Below, in pieces: positions 9,711 through 20,099 of a stretch of DNA of 64,000 nt (position 1 is the stretch's first letter; each line of letters opens with the position of its first letter). A program made the position numbers and the translations under genes. The notes under the pieces were generated by a model that did no database searches, had not been told where the DNA came from, and saw nothing but the letters and a program-made list of their open reading frames with translations. This DNA is from Fidelibacterota bacterium (GTDB lineage Bacteria; Fidelibacterota; UBA2242; JAFGTP01), in assembly GCA_016934035.1 (NCBI GenBank), contig JAFGTP010000002.1, forward strand, positions 35,295-99,294, in the 5' to 3' direction.

Positions 9711-11915
9711 ATGTCGGGTAAGCAGAAAGAAATCGTTGGAATTCTGACCATTATTCTGGGAATATTGGTCTTTTTGTGCCTCGTTTCCTATAATCCAATC
9801 GAAGAACCGTCAATATCCAACCAAGTTGTCTTAGACAACTGGATGGGATTAATCGGAATTTATGTCTCTCATTTTATGATCAAAAGTTTTATCGGTATCA
9901 GCGCTTATATTTTTCCAATTTTGGTTATATTGTGGGGTGTTTGGATTTTTCTGAAAAAGGAAGTCAAAAAGATCCTTGCCGGAACGATTGCATCGATTCT
10001 TTCTGCTTTTTTGATTTCAATGCTTTTAGCATTGCCGACGGTCATCAATCCTCGTATGTTTGACCATGATTTTCATTTGTCCGGATTAACAGCCGGAATC
10101 ATGGCAAAAGTGATGTTTGATTTTGCCGGGATACCCGGAACTATTCTGATTATTGTGGGATTGCTCCTGGTAATTGTGAGGCTGTTTCTTTCCATTGGAT
10201 ATGTTGAATTGGTCAACCACATGTTCAACAAAAATTTTAAACTTCCGACTTTTAAGATTAAAAAAAATTTTTCTCATTCTCCGGTTGTCCCGGCTACTCA
10301 CCACGAACGGAAACCGATCGAAAAAGTTATTCCCGAACCGGTTTCTGCCGGTCCTTCGGCGATCCAACCCAAAGCAGAAACATTACCCAAATCACCGCCA
10401 GCAACACCCCGATTGCCGGAAAAACCACGTGGCAAATATGCCATTCCGCCGACTAAATTTCTCGAAGAAAATTTGTCAAAGGCACCATTGGTTTCCAAGG
10501 CGGAACTGGATCGAAAATCCGCCATTTTGGAAAGAGAACTGGATACTTTCAAAGTTCAGGGGCAGGTTGTGGCTGTGGCTCCGGGCCCTTTAATTACAAC
10601 TTTTAAAGTAGAACCAGCTGCTGGCATCCGTGTAGGCAGAATCGCACGTCTGGCTGATGACCTGGCAAGGGTCCTGGAAGCCATTCGTGTTCGTATAGTT
10701 GCTCCGATTCCGGGAACTTCCGTTGTAGGGATAGAAATCCCCAATGATGAAATGGAAACGATTTATATCAAATCAATTTTGGAATCATCAAAATTCAAAA
10801 ATGCCCAAAATGTCTTAACGCTGGCTTTGGGAAAAACCAGCACAGGAGAAGTATATACTGCAGATTTGAGGAAAATGCCCCATTTATTGGTGGCAGGGGC
10901 AACGGGTTCCGGAAAATCAGTTGCAGTCAATATGATGATTGCCTCAATTCTTTATAAAGCCAGACCTGACGAGGTAAAATTTGTCATGATTGATCCGAAA
11001 AAGTTGGAACTTGCCGCTTATAAAAAGTTGATTGGATATCATCTGACCACCTGTGAAAATCTTGATGAATACATAATTACTGAGCCTGACAGTGCGGTGG
11101 TCCTTCTGAAATCTGTTGTCTTGGAAATGGAGCAACGCTATGATATGCTGGCAGGTGCTTCGGTACGAAATATTGAAGAATTCAATGAAAAAATACATCA
11201 GGGTAAGCTTCAGGATGAAAAGTTACCTTACATTATCGTTGTGATCGATGAGTTGGCTGACCTGATGATGACATCGGCTAAAGAAATTGAAGAACCGATT
11301 GCACGCCTGGCACAAAAAGCCCGAGCCGTAGGTATCCACCTGATTGTGGCAACCCAACGGCCATCAGTGGATGTGATCACCGGAGTAATCAAGGCAAATT
11401 TTCCCGCAAGAATGGCTTTTCAGGTGACCACCAAAATAGATTCCCGCACTATTTTGGATTTCAATGGTGCAGAAAAACTTTTAGGAAGGGGTGATATGCT
11501 GCTGACTACACCACAACACCCTGAGCCGATGCGACTTCACAGCGCCTACATCTCCCTGGAGGAATTGGATAGAATTCTGGATTATATTACTACTCAACCC
11601 AGGACAGAATGTGAGAAACTTCCTAAAGTTTTTGTTGAAGATGATATAAACGACCGGGATGAATATTTCGATCCTGATGAAAAGGATCCACTCTATGATG
11701 ATGCTGTTCGCATGGTAGTCAACCATCAGCAGGGTTCAGTAAGCCTGTTGCAACGCCGTCTTCGCATCGGATATGCCCGCGCCGGTCGTTTGATTGATCA
11801 ATTAGAAAGAGATGGAATTGTCGGCCCGCACACCGGATCCAAAGCCCGTGATGTATTGGTTGATGAAGATTATCTGGATTTGATGATGGGAGATGTCAAT
11901 CAGTTGGAAGGATAA
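9711..11915 (+). CDS. ftsK: DNA translocase FtsK
   Basis: 4 TM N-terminus, Walker A GATGSGKS, gamma domain C-terminus. Confidence 0.96.
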   Translation: MSGKQKEIVGILTIILGILVFLCLVSYNPIEEPSISNQVVLDNWMGLIGIYVSHFMIKSFIGISAYIFPILVILWGVWIFLKKEVKKILAGTIASILSAFLISMLLALPTVINPRMFDHDFHLSGLTAGIMAKVMFDFAGIPGTILIIVGLLLVIVRLFLSIGYVELVNHMFNKNFKLPTFKIKKNFSHSPVVPATHHERKPIEKVIPEPVSAGPSAIQPKAETLPKSPPATPRLPEKPRGKYAIPPTKFLEENLSKAPLVSKAELDRKSAILERELDTFKVQGQVVAVAPGPLITTFKVEPAAGIRVGRIARLADDLARVLEAIRVRIVAPIPGTSVVGIEIPNDEMETIYIKSILESSKFKNAQNVLTLALGKTSTGEVYTADLRKMPHLLVAGATGSGKSVAVNMMIASILYKARPDEVKFVMIDPKKLELAAYKKLIGYHLTTCENLDEYIITEPDSAVVLLKSVVLEMEQRYDMLAGASVRNIEEFNEKIHQGKLQDEKLPYIIVVIDELADLMMTSAKEIEEPIARLAQKARAVGIHLIVATQRPSVDVITGVIKANFPARMAFQVTTKIDSRTILDFNGAEKLLGRGDMLLTTPQHPEPMRLHSAYISLEELDRILDYITTQPRTECEKLPKVFVEDDINDRDEYFDPDEKDPLYDDAVRMVVNHQQGSVSLLQRRLRIGYARAGRLIDQLERDGIVGPHTGSKARDVLVDEDYLDLMMGDVNQLEG

Positions 11916-11987
11916 CAACTGAAACAATCTTTTGGAATGAAAGTATAAGAAAAAAAACAAGGTGATTATTCACACAGATTAATTACC

Positions 11988-12010
11988 AAACCTGAGCAGG
12001 TTTGTTTAAT
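11988..12010 (+). terminator. Possible intrinsic terminator after ftsK
   Basis: CAAACCT-GAGC-AGGTTTG stem followed by TTTAAT. Confidence 0.45.
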
Positions 12011-12035
12011 AAATAATGATTATGATTGGATTAGC

Positions 12036-12662
12036 ATGAAAAAATATTTTTTGTTTTTATTATTGATATCACTTTCCGCAGACCTGCTTCATGCGCAGGA
12101 TATTTCTGTACTTGATACCATATCTTCAAATTATATGAGTCAGATACCTTTCCAAATGGAATACAAAATCATACAAAATTTTAAAGGCAGTGATATTGTT
12201 CAGGAAGATATTGGCCAATTTTATCTGCATTCCAAGGAAGTTTTTCGGGTCAATTATCCGAGTTCACAAATACTTTTTGACGGAACCTGGCTGTGGAGTA
12301 TTGATAAGCTCAATTATCAGATTGTTGTTGAAGAATTTGATCCCAGTTCAAGTCTGAGACTGATTTACAATGTGTTGAACGGCAATATGTCTGAATACAA
12401 AATCCAGAGTATTGATGCTATCACTGATACAAATTTAAAAAAAATCGATCTCAAATCCTTAGATGAAAATAGTTTTTTCCAAAATATGATTGTGACCATT
12501 GACCCCACTGTAAAAGAAATCCGGGAAGTTGAATATGTCGATTTTCAGGGTACTAGTATAATCATTACATTTTTAGAATATTACAAACACCAAATCGATG
12601 ATAAAGTGTTATTTGAAGTTAAAAACATCAAACAAGAAGATTTTATAGATTTACGTCCATGA
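12036..12662 (+). CDS. Outer-membrane lipoprotein carrier LolA-like protein
   Basis: Signal peptide; LolA-like pattern (DIVQEDIGQFYLHSKEVFRVNYPSSQILFDGTWLWSID). Confidence 0.75.
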   Translation: MKKYFLFLLLISLSADLLHAQDISVLDTISSNYMSQIPFQMEYKIIQNFKGSDIVQEDIGQFYLHSKEVFRVNYPSSQILFDGTWLWSIDKLNYQIVVEEFDPSSSLRLIYNVLNGNMSEYKIQSIDAITDTNLKKIDLKSLDENSFFQNMIVTIDPTVKEIREVEYVDFQGTSIIITFLEYYKHQIDDKVLFEVKNIKQEDFIDLRP

Positions 12663-13684
12663 GCCTACATTTTCGTCTTAAAACAAACCGGTTCATAAAT
12701 TATAAAACAATTTTTTCACTGTTGCTGAGTGCCTTGGGTATTTGGCTCGGTTTCAGAAAATTTAACTTTCATGAATTTATGGAAGCCTTTTTGTCTGTTG
12801 ATTTAATGTATTTTTTTGCTTCTATGTTTATTGTGTTGTTTACTGTATACCTGCGCGCATGGCGTTGGAAATACCTGGTCATGCCAATTAAAAAAATTGG
12901 TGTTTGGCAATTATTCAAGATGGAAATGGTCGGCTATTTTGGTAATAATGTTTTTCCCTTGAAGATGGGTGAAATTCTGCGAGCCTATACCCTGGGCAAA
13001 TATGAAAAGATTCCTGTGACCGCTGCCTTCGGAACAATTGTAAATGAAAGACTTCTGGACACTTTGGTGTTTGCCTTTTTTATCGGCCTTGGTTTATTTA
13101 TATTTCCGGATTTTCCGGAATGGATTAAAAAGGGGGGGATTGCCGGTATTGTCTTGCTGTCTCTTTTTGCAATAATAGTTATCATTTTAAATACACAAAA
13201 ACTTTTTGTTAAAGATTTATGGGAAAAATTACTTGTTAAACACAAAGATAAAAAGACCTTTCACTCTTTTGCCAATTTAGTCAACGGTCTGACGACTTTA
13301 TTTAAAACTCCCCACATCTTAATGATTACTGTCCAATCTTTAATCATTTGGCTAATCACCATTGCTCAATATTGGGTCTTGGGTATGTGCCTGAATGTTT
13401 CTTTTTCGGTTTCTCAGGTAGTATTGATTTTTTTGACAACATCAGCGGTATTTGCGGTTCCTGCTGCTCCGGGATATGTGGGCACATACCATCTGGCTGC
13501 AATTAATATTCTGATATTTCTAGGTTTGGCAATTTCCCAAGCTCAGGTACTGGCGGTTATTATGCATGGAGTTGGATATTTATCAATGACCTCGATTGGA
13601 TTAATCTTCTTCTTAAAATATCACATTCATGTTAACGAGGTGGAAAAGGAAAACTTGAAAATTAATATTCCTCCTGGTGATTAA
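12659..13684 (+). CDS. Lysylphosphatidylglycerol synthase TM-region family (UPF0104/YbhN-like) membrane protein
   Basis: Multiple TMs; YLRAWRWKYLV...GEILRAYTLGKYEKIPVTAAFGTIVNERLLD. Confidence 0.85.
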   Translation: MSLHFRLKTNRFINYKTIFSLLLSALGIWLGFRKFNFHEFMEAFLSVDLMYFFASMFIVLFTVYLRAWRWKYLVMPIKKIGVWQLFKMEMVGYFGNNVFPLKMGEILRAYTLGKYEKIPVTAAFGTIVNERLLDTLVFAFFIGLGLFIFPDFPEWIKKGGIAGIVLLSLFAIIVIILNTQKLFVKDLWEKLLVKHKDKKTFHSFANLVNGLTTLFKTPHILMITVQSLIIWLITIAQYWVLGMCLNVSFSVSQVVLIFLTTSAVFAVPAAPGYVGTYHLAAINILIFLGLAISQAQVLAVIMHGVGYLSMTSIGLIFFLKYHIHVNEVEKENLKINIPPGD

Positions 13685-15092
13685 TAATGTTTTTCTTGAT
13701 TGCATTGTTGACCATTTCTGCATTTTTATCTTCTTTATGTTGAACTTCGTTGATAAAATTTAGCAAGTTTTTATTTCCACTTTTTATTCCGCAAAGCGCA
13801 CATACATCTGATCTGCCGATCAGGGTCTTTTCATTGAAAACTTCCAAAATTCCCTGATAGTTTTGCTCCTGAATAAGTTGATGGAATTTATCAGAAAAAT
13901 GATGATAAATACCTGCAAAATCCTTAGTTTTCCAAAAATCTTCAAGATTCTGTTCCATTTCTTCAAAAGTTTTTCCTTTAGAATTTCCTGTTAAAGTGCT
14001 GAAAACTCTGTCAATTTTTGCCATCGTATATTCCAGTGCCTGATTTTTTATTTCTTCACGAAAAAACTGAAGGACATTAATTTTGACTTTTTGGAATAAC
14101 TTATTTCCATTTTTTTCACATAAATAAGCAATAACTTTGATAATATCTTCCAACAGTAAAAAATTCTCTATTTCAGCAACTTTTGTAACCCAGACATTAG
14201 ATTTCGTAAGTCGTTGGATTTCACTAAAAGACCTTCTGTCACGATCCACAAGCCCATAAGCATTCAGGTCATGAAATACTTCCTGCTCATTGAGTGACTT
14301 AGTAGTGGCCATGACTTTTTCACAACCTCCCAGAGGTTTCAGTAAATAATCCGGAAAGACATAGTGGAGCAGTTTGTAATCAAGGCTGTTAATAGAATCC
14401 CCTTCAATAAAGAGTACAGATTTCCGTTCCGCCAACAATTCAAAATAGAGCTGATTCGGTAATGAATGATCATCGCTTAAAATTTCATAATTCCAGCTAT
14501 CGCCATTATAATCTTTTAGCCAAACCTTTAAAAAATCATGACGGCTGGAAGCAAAGGAAACATCATGTGTCAAGTAAACAAATGTACAATCTTTTCTAAA
14601 GGATTCCAGCAGATCACAAAGAATGATAATGATTGATTTTTTGATATGCATTTCAGGTTCATCGATAATAAGTAAAGAGTTTTTGGGTGCATGAATAACC
14701 GAGGCAATTACAAATAACAACAATCTTTCTGTTTCACCCATTTCATTAATAGGATAAATATGATTGTTATCAAATTTATCCACAAGTTGGATCGTATTAT
14801 GTCGAAATTCCAATAATCGATTGGGTGACACAGCATTCCAGATTCGCTTCATTGAAGAAAATAAGGGGAGTTTTTTCTGATTTTGTTCTGCAGATAAAAC
14901 CGATCGGATTAATTCTTTAAAATTTTGTGAATAAGTTGACTGGGTCATTCTAATAGCAATATCAGGGTATCTTTCATCAATCTCTGCTGCAAAATTTGTC
15001 TTTCCGGACCCATTGGCTCCGACTACCACAAAATTTGTATCAATAGATAGTTTTTCTGTAATGTTTCTATTTTTTGGCAATGTTATTTTCAT
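13662..15092 (-). CDS. AAA ATPase with C-terminal DUF4435/TOPRIM-like domain
   Basis: Walker A GANGSGKT, Walker B LLIIDEPEMH, H-loop LTHD, then FIEGDSINSLDYKLL...LVDRDRRS; start at 15092 has AAGGAG RBS. Confidence 0.75.
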   Translation of the reverse strand: MKITLPKNRNITEKLSIDTNFVVVGANGSGKTNFAAEIDERYPDIAIRMTQSTYSQNFKELIRSVLSAEQNQKKLPLFSSMKRIWNAVSPNRLLEFRHNTIQLVDKFDNNHIYPINEMGETERLLLFVIASVIHAPKNSLLIIDEPEMHIKKSIIIILCDLLESFRKDCTFVYLTHDVSFASSRHDFLKVWLKDYNGDSWNYEILSDDHSLPNQLYFELLAERKSVLFIEGDSINSLDYKLLHYVFPDYLLKPLGGCEKVMATTKSLNEQEVFHDLNAYGLVDRDRRSFSEIQRLTKSNVWVTKVAEIENFLLLEDIIKVIAYLCEKNGNKLFQKVKINVLQFFREEIKNQALEYTMAKIDRVFSTLTGNSKGKTFEEMEQNLEDFWKTKDFAGIYHHFSDKFHQLIQEQNYQGILEVFNEKTLIGRSDVCALCGIKSGNKNLLNFINEVQHKEDKNAEMVNNAIKKNIINHQEEY

Positions 15093-15093
15093 T

Positions 15094-16677
15094 CTACTCC
15101 TTCTTAAAGGAAATTCCTCTGACACCGTAGGTCGAGAACTCAAATCCAATGACATCTCCACTTTCATCTTTTTGAATTTGAATCAGGCATTCTTCATTTG
15201 CAAATTCATCTGGAAAAACCTGAATTAATTTATATTCTGCGAAACCAATTTTAAGAACTAGTTTTTCTCCATTCCAAAAAATTTTACCCGATTTTTTCAG
15301 TTCAGAACTAAAGTATTGTCCAAGTATTTGGGTTTTGAAATTTTCTGAAATCTCGATTTCTTCAAAAGCAACATAATGATGTTGACTTCCGTAAGAGGTG
15401 TATTCAAAAAATTCAGAGTTGTTGCCTGTTTTTAATACTTTAATTTTTTTTAATTCATCAACGGTCAGAAATTCATCCTCACAATCAATAGACTGAAAAT
15501 ATTCTTTTTTCAAGGATTCAACATTTTTGAAACCACCAATACTTTTTCTTACAAATTTTGATTTATTTAAATATTTTTCTGGAGTCTGATTGCTGATCTT
15601 TTCGAGGTTTTTTTTCCAAAAATTATAACTATAGAAATAGGTTTCTAAAAGTTTCATGGCATACTTTCTGACATATAGATCACCATTGTTACTTAAAATA
15701 ATAATGGAAAAATTTTTCTCCGGTAATGCCATAAAAAATGCTTTATAGCCAACATACCAGCCATCATGACCATAATAATCAAGCCCACGGTATTTACCAA
15801 TGACCAGGCCATATCCATAATTTCCTTTTGTGCCGTCGTTGAATTTCCCAGGATTTTTCATGACTTCCAAACTGTACTTTCCAATTCTGCCCTTTTCCAG
15901 TGCTTGTTGCCATATAAATAAATCTTCCGTTGAAGAGTAAACAGCATCATGACCGACCAGTTGATTGTTGGTCATCCAATTAATATAGTTTTCTTCCCAA
16001 GGTTTATACCCGGCTGCACGATTACTAATGAAAGTCTTATCACTTATTTGTATTTTTGAGTGATCCATACCCAAAGGTTTAAAAATATTATTTTCAACAA
16101 ACACATTAAATTTTTGTCCACTGACTTTTTCGACAATCAGGGCTAGTAAAGTATAGGCAGAATTGGAGTATTCGTAACGGCTTCCGGGTTCAAAGGAAAG
16201 TCCATTCTGTCTTTTAAGCATTTCTATTAGCATATCGTGGGTGTACCATTGTGAAAAAGCAATACCCAATAACGGATACATTGTTTCACTATCTCGTATT
16301 CCGCTGGTGTGATATAACATATGTTCGATTGTTATTCTACCGTAAACATCGGCTGGAAATTCGGGAAAATATTGAATCAATTTATCGAATGTTGAAATCA
16401 TTTTATCCTGAATGAGCATCGCCAAGCAGGCGCCTGTAAATTGTTTGGACAGAGATCCAATTCGATAAACCGATTGTGTGGTAGCCGGCACTTTTAATTC
16501 CAGGTTTGCCATTCCAAAAGCATTTTTATAAATAATTTTACCATTTTGAATCACAGCTATCGAAACAGAGGGCGTTCTATTATTAAAATCACTTTTCAGA
16601 ATTGCATCAAATTCCTTTTTATAGTTCCGTGCAAAAAGTGAAATTGTTAGTACCCCCAAAATAATCATTTTTTTCAT
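15094..16677 (-). CDS. Serine hydrolase (beta-lactamase/PBP class C family), secreted
   Basis: Signal peptide; SxxK (GSLSKQFT), YxN (YSN), HDG motifs. Confidence 0.88.
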   Translation of the reverse strand: MKKMIILGVLTISLFARNYKKEFDAILKSDFNNRTPSVSIAVIQNGKIIYKNAFGMANLELKVPATTQSVYRIGSLSKQFTGACLAMLIQDKMISTFDKLIQYFPEFPADVYGRITIEHMLYHTSGIRDSETMYPLLGIAFSQWYTHDMLIEMLKRQNGLSFEPGSRYEYSNSAYTLLALIVEKVSGQKFNVFVENNIFKPLGMDHSKIQISDKTFISNRAAGYKPWEENYINWMTNNQLVGHDAVYSSTEDLFIWQQALEKGRIGKYSLEVMKNPGKFNDGTKGNYGYGLVIGKYRGLDYYGHDGWYVGYKAFFMALPEKNFSIIILSNNGDLYVRKYAMKLLETYFYSYNFWKKNLEKISNQTPEKYLNKSKFVRKSIGGFKNVESLKKEYFQSIDCEDEFLTVDELKKIKVLKTGNNSEFFEYTSYGSQHHYVAFEEIEISENFKTQILGQYFSSELKKSGKIFWNGEKLVLKIGFAEYKLIQVFPDEFANEECLIQIQKDESGDVIGFEFSTYGVRGISFKKE

Positions 16678-16678
16678 T

Positions 16679-17719
16679 TTATTTTCCCGATTGCAGATTA
16701 AAAAATATTTCAGCAATCCGATCGGCTAAAGGCTCGATGTCTGGTTCTCGTCGATTTGTTAATAGGATTATGGTGAGATTATCATCAGGATAGCGCTGAA
16801 TTACATTTCGAAATCCGCAGGTACTTCCAGTATGAGACATACGATATTTACCCTTATATGTATCAATATGCCATCCAAATCCATACCCTTCCAGACCAGG
16901 TTTTACATACTCCAAAAACCAATCTTTTGATAATAATGTATTGGTATTCAATGCCTGATCCCATTTGTACAAATCGTACACTGAAGAATAAATGCCACCG
17001 TCTCCAAGAACAGCACTGGTTGGACTTTGGTCTGAAAAAAGTATTGCTTCCTTCTCGATATGGTAACCCAAGGCGCGATGGCTAACTTCATTTTTTCCTT
17101 CAGTGAAGGCCACAGTGTTGGTCATTTGCAATGGAATAAAAATATTAGTTTTGAGAAATTCAGAGAATGAAATTCCAGACAATTTTTCAAGGATCATAAC
17201 CAGAACAGCATAGGCTGAATTACTGTACCGGTGCTGAGTTCCCGGCTGAAAATAGGTTGAGTCCACACCCATCATCAAATTCAGCACATCTCTGTCACTG
17301 ACTTGTTTGGTTGCTGTATCCGGTATCAGAGTTTCATAATCAATCAATCCCGATGTATGTTGTAATAAATGGCGAATGGAGATATTTTTACCATAGTCTG
17401 GAAAATCAGGAAAAATATCTTTCAGTTTATCATCCAGGCATATTTTACCATCTTGGATCATCAACATTATAGCCATAGCAGTAAACTGTTTGGTCAAAGA
17501 GGCGAGACGAAAGTTTGTTTCAGGAACCACTGGAATTTCCTTTTCAATGTTGGCCATTCCAAAAGATTTGATTAATACGGGGATTCCGTCCTTAATTACC
17601 ATAAGCGAGGCTCCCGGGTTTTTCCCGGAGTAAATTCGAAATAGTTTATTTATCTGCTGATCTTTTGAACAGGATATCAGGAACAGTACCGGCAACAATA
17701 AAAATATTAATATCTTCAT
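16679..17719 (-). CDS. Serine hydrolase (beta-lactamase/PBP class C family), lipoprotein
   Basis: Lipobox LFLISC; ASLTKQFT, RYSNSAY, HTG motifs. Confidence 0.88.
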   Translation of the reverse strand: MKILIFLLLPVLFLISCSKDQQINKLFRIYSGKNPGASLMVIKDGIPVLIKSFGMANIEKEIPVVPETNFRLASLTKQFTAMAIMLMIQDGKICLDDKLKDIFPDFPDYGKNISIRHLLQHTSGLIDYETLIPDTATKQVSDRDVLNLMMGVDSTYFQPGTQHRYSNSAYAVLVMILEKLSGISFSEFLKTNIFIPLQMTNTVAFTEGKNEVSHRALGYHIEKEAILFSDQSPTSAVLGDGGIYSSVYDLYKWDQALNTNTLLSKDWFLEYVKPGLEGYGFGWHIDTYKGKYRMSHTGSTCGFRNVIQRYPDDNLTIILLTNRREPDIEPLADRIAEIFFNLQSGK

Positions 17720-17824
17720 ATCTCCCTCTGATTTATTTACTGACATTAAGAAATTTCACTCTTTAGGACAATAATATTTTGGAATAAATTTTCTTTCAAT
17801 GTAAATTTTCATGTTTATTTAAAA

Positions 17825-17962
17825 TTATGAATTTTTGAAGGAAACATGTGAAAATCATGTACAGCCCCGCTACTGTTAGCAGCAAGAAGTTGCTCAATAA
17901 GCCACGGAGAAATCTGGAAGGCAGAGCAAAGTCGCCTGAGCTGTAAGTCAGGATACTTCATT
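17825..17962 (+). ncRNA. Cobalamin (B12) riboswitch
   Basis: Characteristic conserved blocks: GAAGGAAACATGTGAAAATCATGTACAGCCCCGCTACTGT ... AAGCCACGGAG ... GCCTGAGCTGTAAGTCAGGATAC, directly upstream of a TonB receptor. Confidence 0.9.
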
Positions 17963-18002
17963 ATCATATTAAATTCTTTTACGAGGGTCAAAAAGGATTT
18001 CA

Positions 18003-20099
18003 ATGAAATATTTTCATGAAACCGTTTTTAGCAAACGGTTTTTTTGTTTCTGGTTTATTATATTTTTACACACTACTGTATTGAATGCAGAGATCCTATC
18101 AGGTTTTGTCTATCATTATGAATCATTCCCTGTGGCCTTTGCCTTTATCCAAAATGTGACAAAAAACCTTATGACCTATTCTGATGAATCGGGATGTTTT
18201 GATCTTCAGGGTAATAATGAGCCGGGTGATTCAATTTCGATTTCGCGTATTGGGTTTCACTCAAAAATGGTTTTGTTGGGTGAATCCTCATATTTACCAG
18301 TTAAATTGATTCCGCAAAATATTGATCTGCAATCCGTTATTGTCGAAGGTCAAAATACTTCAACCGACAACCAGCAAAATGAACTGGTAAAGATAGAAAA
18401 ATCATCAGCTGCAAAGTCTATTAGCCCTGGTAAAATATTCAATTCAATTCCCGGTTCCTACATCAAATCCTATGGTGGTTCTGCGGGATTGAGCTCAATC
18501 AGCATGGACGGAGCACCAACCCGACATACTAAAATCCTGGTGAGCGGATTTGATATCACAAATGCCCAAAACGGGCAGGTGGATTTGTCGCAGTTGCCGG
18601 ACAATTTTATCAATTCTATTGCATATGATCCATATTATAATAGCGCTTTTGAAAGTGGTAACAGCGAAGGTTCTGTTAATATCCTACCCTGGAAGGAGCA
18701 AAACTCCGTATATCTTGGCATCGGTTGTTATGGCCAGCAAAACTATGGAATTTCGCTAAATTCTAATCGAAACCGGATCGCAATCAATTTGTTGGCCGGG
18801 AAATCCAACGATGACGGGAATTACAAAGGCTATAATCCTGTGACGAAAAAAAATGAAGAAAGGGTCAACAATCATTTGAAGCGTGAATATTTGTCCCTAA
18901 AAATGAATGGCGTCATCACACCGTCAACTTTTATCAAACTGCTTTATCTTTATTCCAGTCAAAATCGTGGCGTGGCCGGACAAATTTGGTCGCCGACGCC
19001 CAAATCCTATCGAGATGATTATGTCCATCTTTTGGGCTTGAAATTGGGATGGGTCTCGAAATTTGGAGCCGGATTACTCCAGACGACAATGAGGAACTCC
19101 TATGATCATTATTTCAGTTCACCGCAATATGGTTTCCCTTATGACAGTGAACATGATGTCAATACAATTCGATATAAAATAGCACAAAATTTCAATTTTA
19201 CAAACTTAATCAAATATAGCGGCAGCATTCAGTGTAATGATGACCACCTTGAATCGAGTGACACCGGAAATCACCTGCGGACTTCATGGATTTTTTCCAA
19301 TTCTTTGAGAATGATTGTCGGTAAACTGAAGTTCATTCCGGCTATTCAGCACAATTATTCTGATAATCTGTATGCTGAAAATACCTGGAATTATACTGTT
19401 GAATACTCCCTTGGTTGGCGATATTTTCACTCCCTTGTATATAACCAGGGGATTTTTTTTCACTATCCGACCTTTAATGATCTTTTTTGGAAACCCGGTG
19501 GAAATCCGAACCTTAAACCGGAAGAAACATCGACCAAATCACTTGATTTACAGTTTTCTATATTTCGCCAAAAAGACCTTAAAGTCTTGTTGTTTGACAA
19601 ATCCAGTGAAAACTTGATTCAATGGCTGCCCTCTGTCTCTTACTGGCAGCCAAAAAATGTAACGGAATCGTACCGCCGGGGAATTAAAACAATCTATTCT
19701 TTTTCATTTTCGAAAATATCTGGTTTTTTGAACTATACTTATAATCTGAACGAAGATAAAGCAATGAAAAAACAATTACTTTATGCACCAAAACACAGTG
19801 GCGGACTGAACCTGGATTATTCAAATAGTAATTGGCAAATCCACTATCAGGTGCATTATAGTGATGATCGTATTACACGATACTCTTGGCCGGAAGATAT
19901 CATCATTGATGAAATCATTGAACACACAATGGGAGTTTCCTGTGATTTTCAATTTAAATACGGAAAAATTTCAAATTCATTCTTAGTTGAAAATTTAATG
20001 AATGAAAAGATTGAAACCATCCAGGGATATCCCGAACCGGGAAGAATTTTTAAATATCGACTTCAATATTATATAAATATAAAAGGAGAAATGAAATGA
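18003..20099 (+). CDS. TonB-dependent outer-membrane receptor, BtuB-like
   Basis: Carboxypeptidase-like N-terminal domain, plug (SIPGSYIKSYGGSAGLSSISMDG), beta barrel; downstream of B12 riboswitch. Confidence 0.85.
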   Translation: MKYFHETVFSKRFFCFWFIIFLHTTVLNAEILSGFVYHYESFPVAFAFIQNVTKNLMTYSDESGCFDLQGNNEPGDSISISRIGFHSKMVLLGESSYLPVKLIPQNIDLQSVIVEGQNTSTDNQQNELVKIEKSSAAKSISPGKIFNSIPGSYIKSYGGSAGLSSISMDGAPTRHTKILVSGFDITNAQNGQVDLSQLPDNFINSIAYDPYYNSAFESGNSEGSVNILPWKEQNSVYLGIGCYGQQNYGISLNSNRNRIAINLLAGKSNDDGNYKGYNPVTKKNEERVNNHLKREYLSLKMNGVITPSTFIKLLYLYSSQNRGVAGQIWSPTPKSYRDDYVHLLGLKLGWVSKFGAGLLQTTMRNSYDHYFSSPQYGFPYDSEHDVNTIRYKIAQNFNFTNLIKYSGSIQCNDDHLESSDTGNHLRTSWIFSNSLRMIVGKLKFIPAIQHNYSDNLYAENTWNYTVEYSLGWRYFHSLVYNQGIFFHYPTFNDLFWKPGGNPNLKPEETSTKSLDLQFSIFRQKDLKVLLFDKSSENLIQWLPSVSYWQPKNVTESYRRGIKTIYSFSFSKISGFLNYTYNLNEDKAMKKQLLYAPKHSGGLNLDYSNSNWQIHYQVHYSDDRITRYSWPEDIIIDEIIEHTMGVSCDFQFKYGKISNSFLVENLMNEKIETIQGYPEPGRIFKYRLQYYINIKGEMK

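Noticed and set aside
15013-15228. Plus-strand ORF opposite the AAA ATPase/serine hydrolase junction
   Set aside because: Antisense to two strongly supported genes, no domain resemblance.
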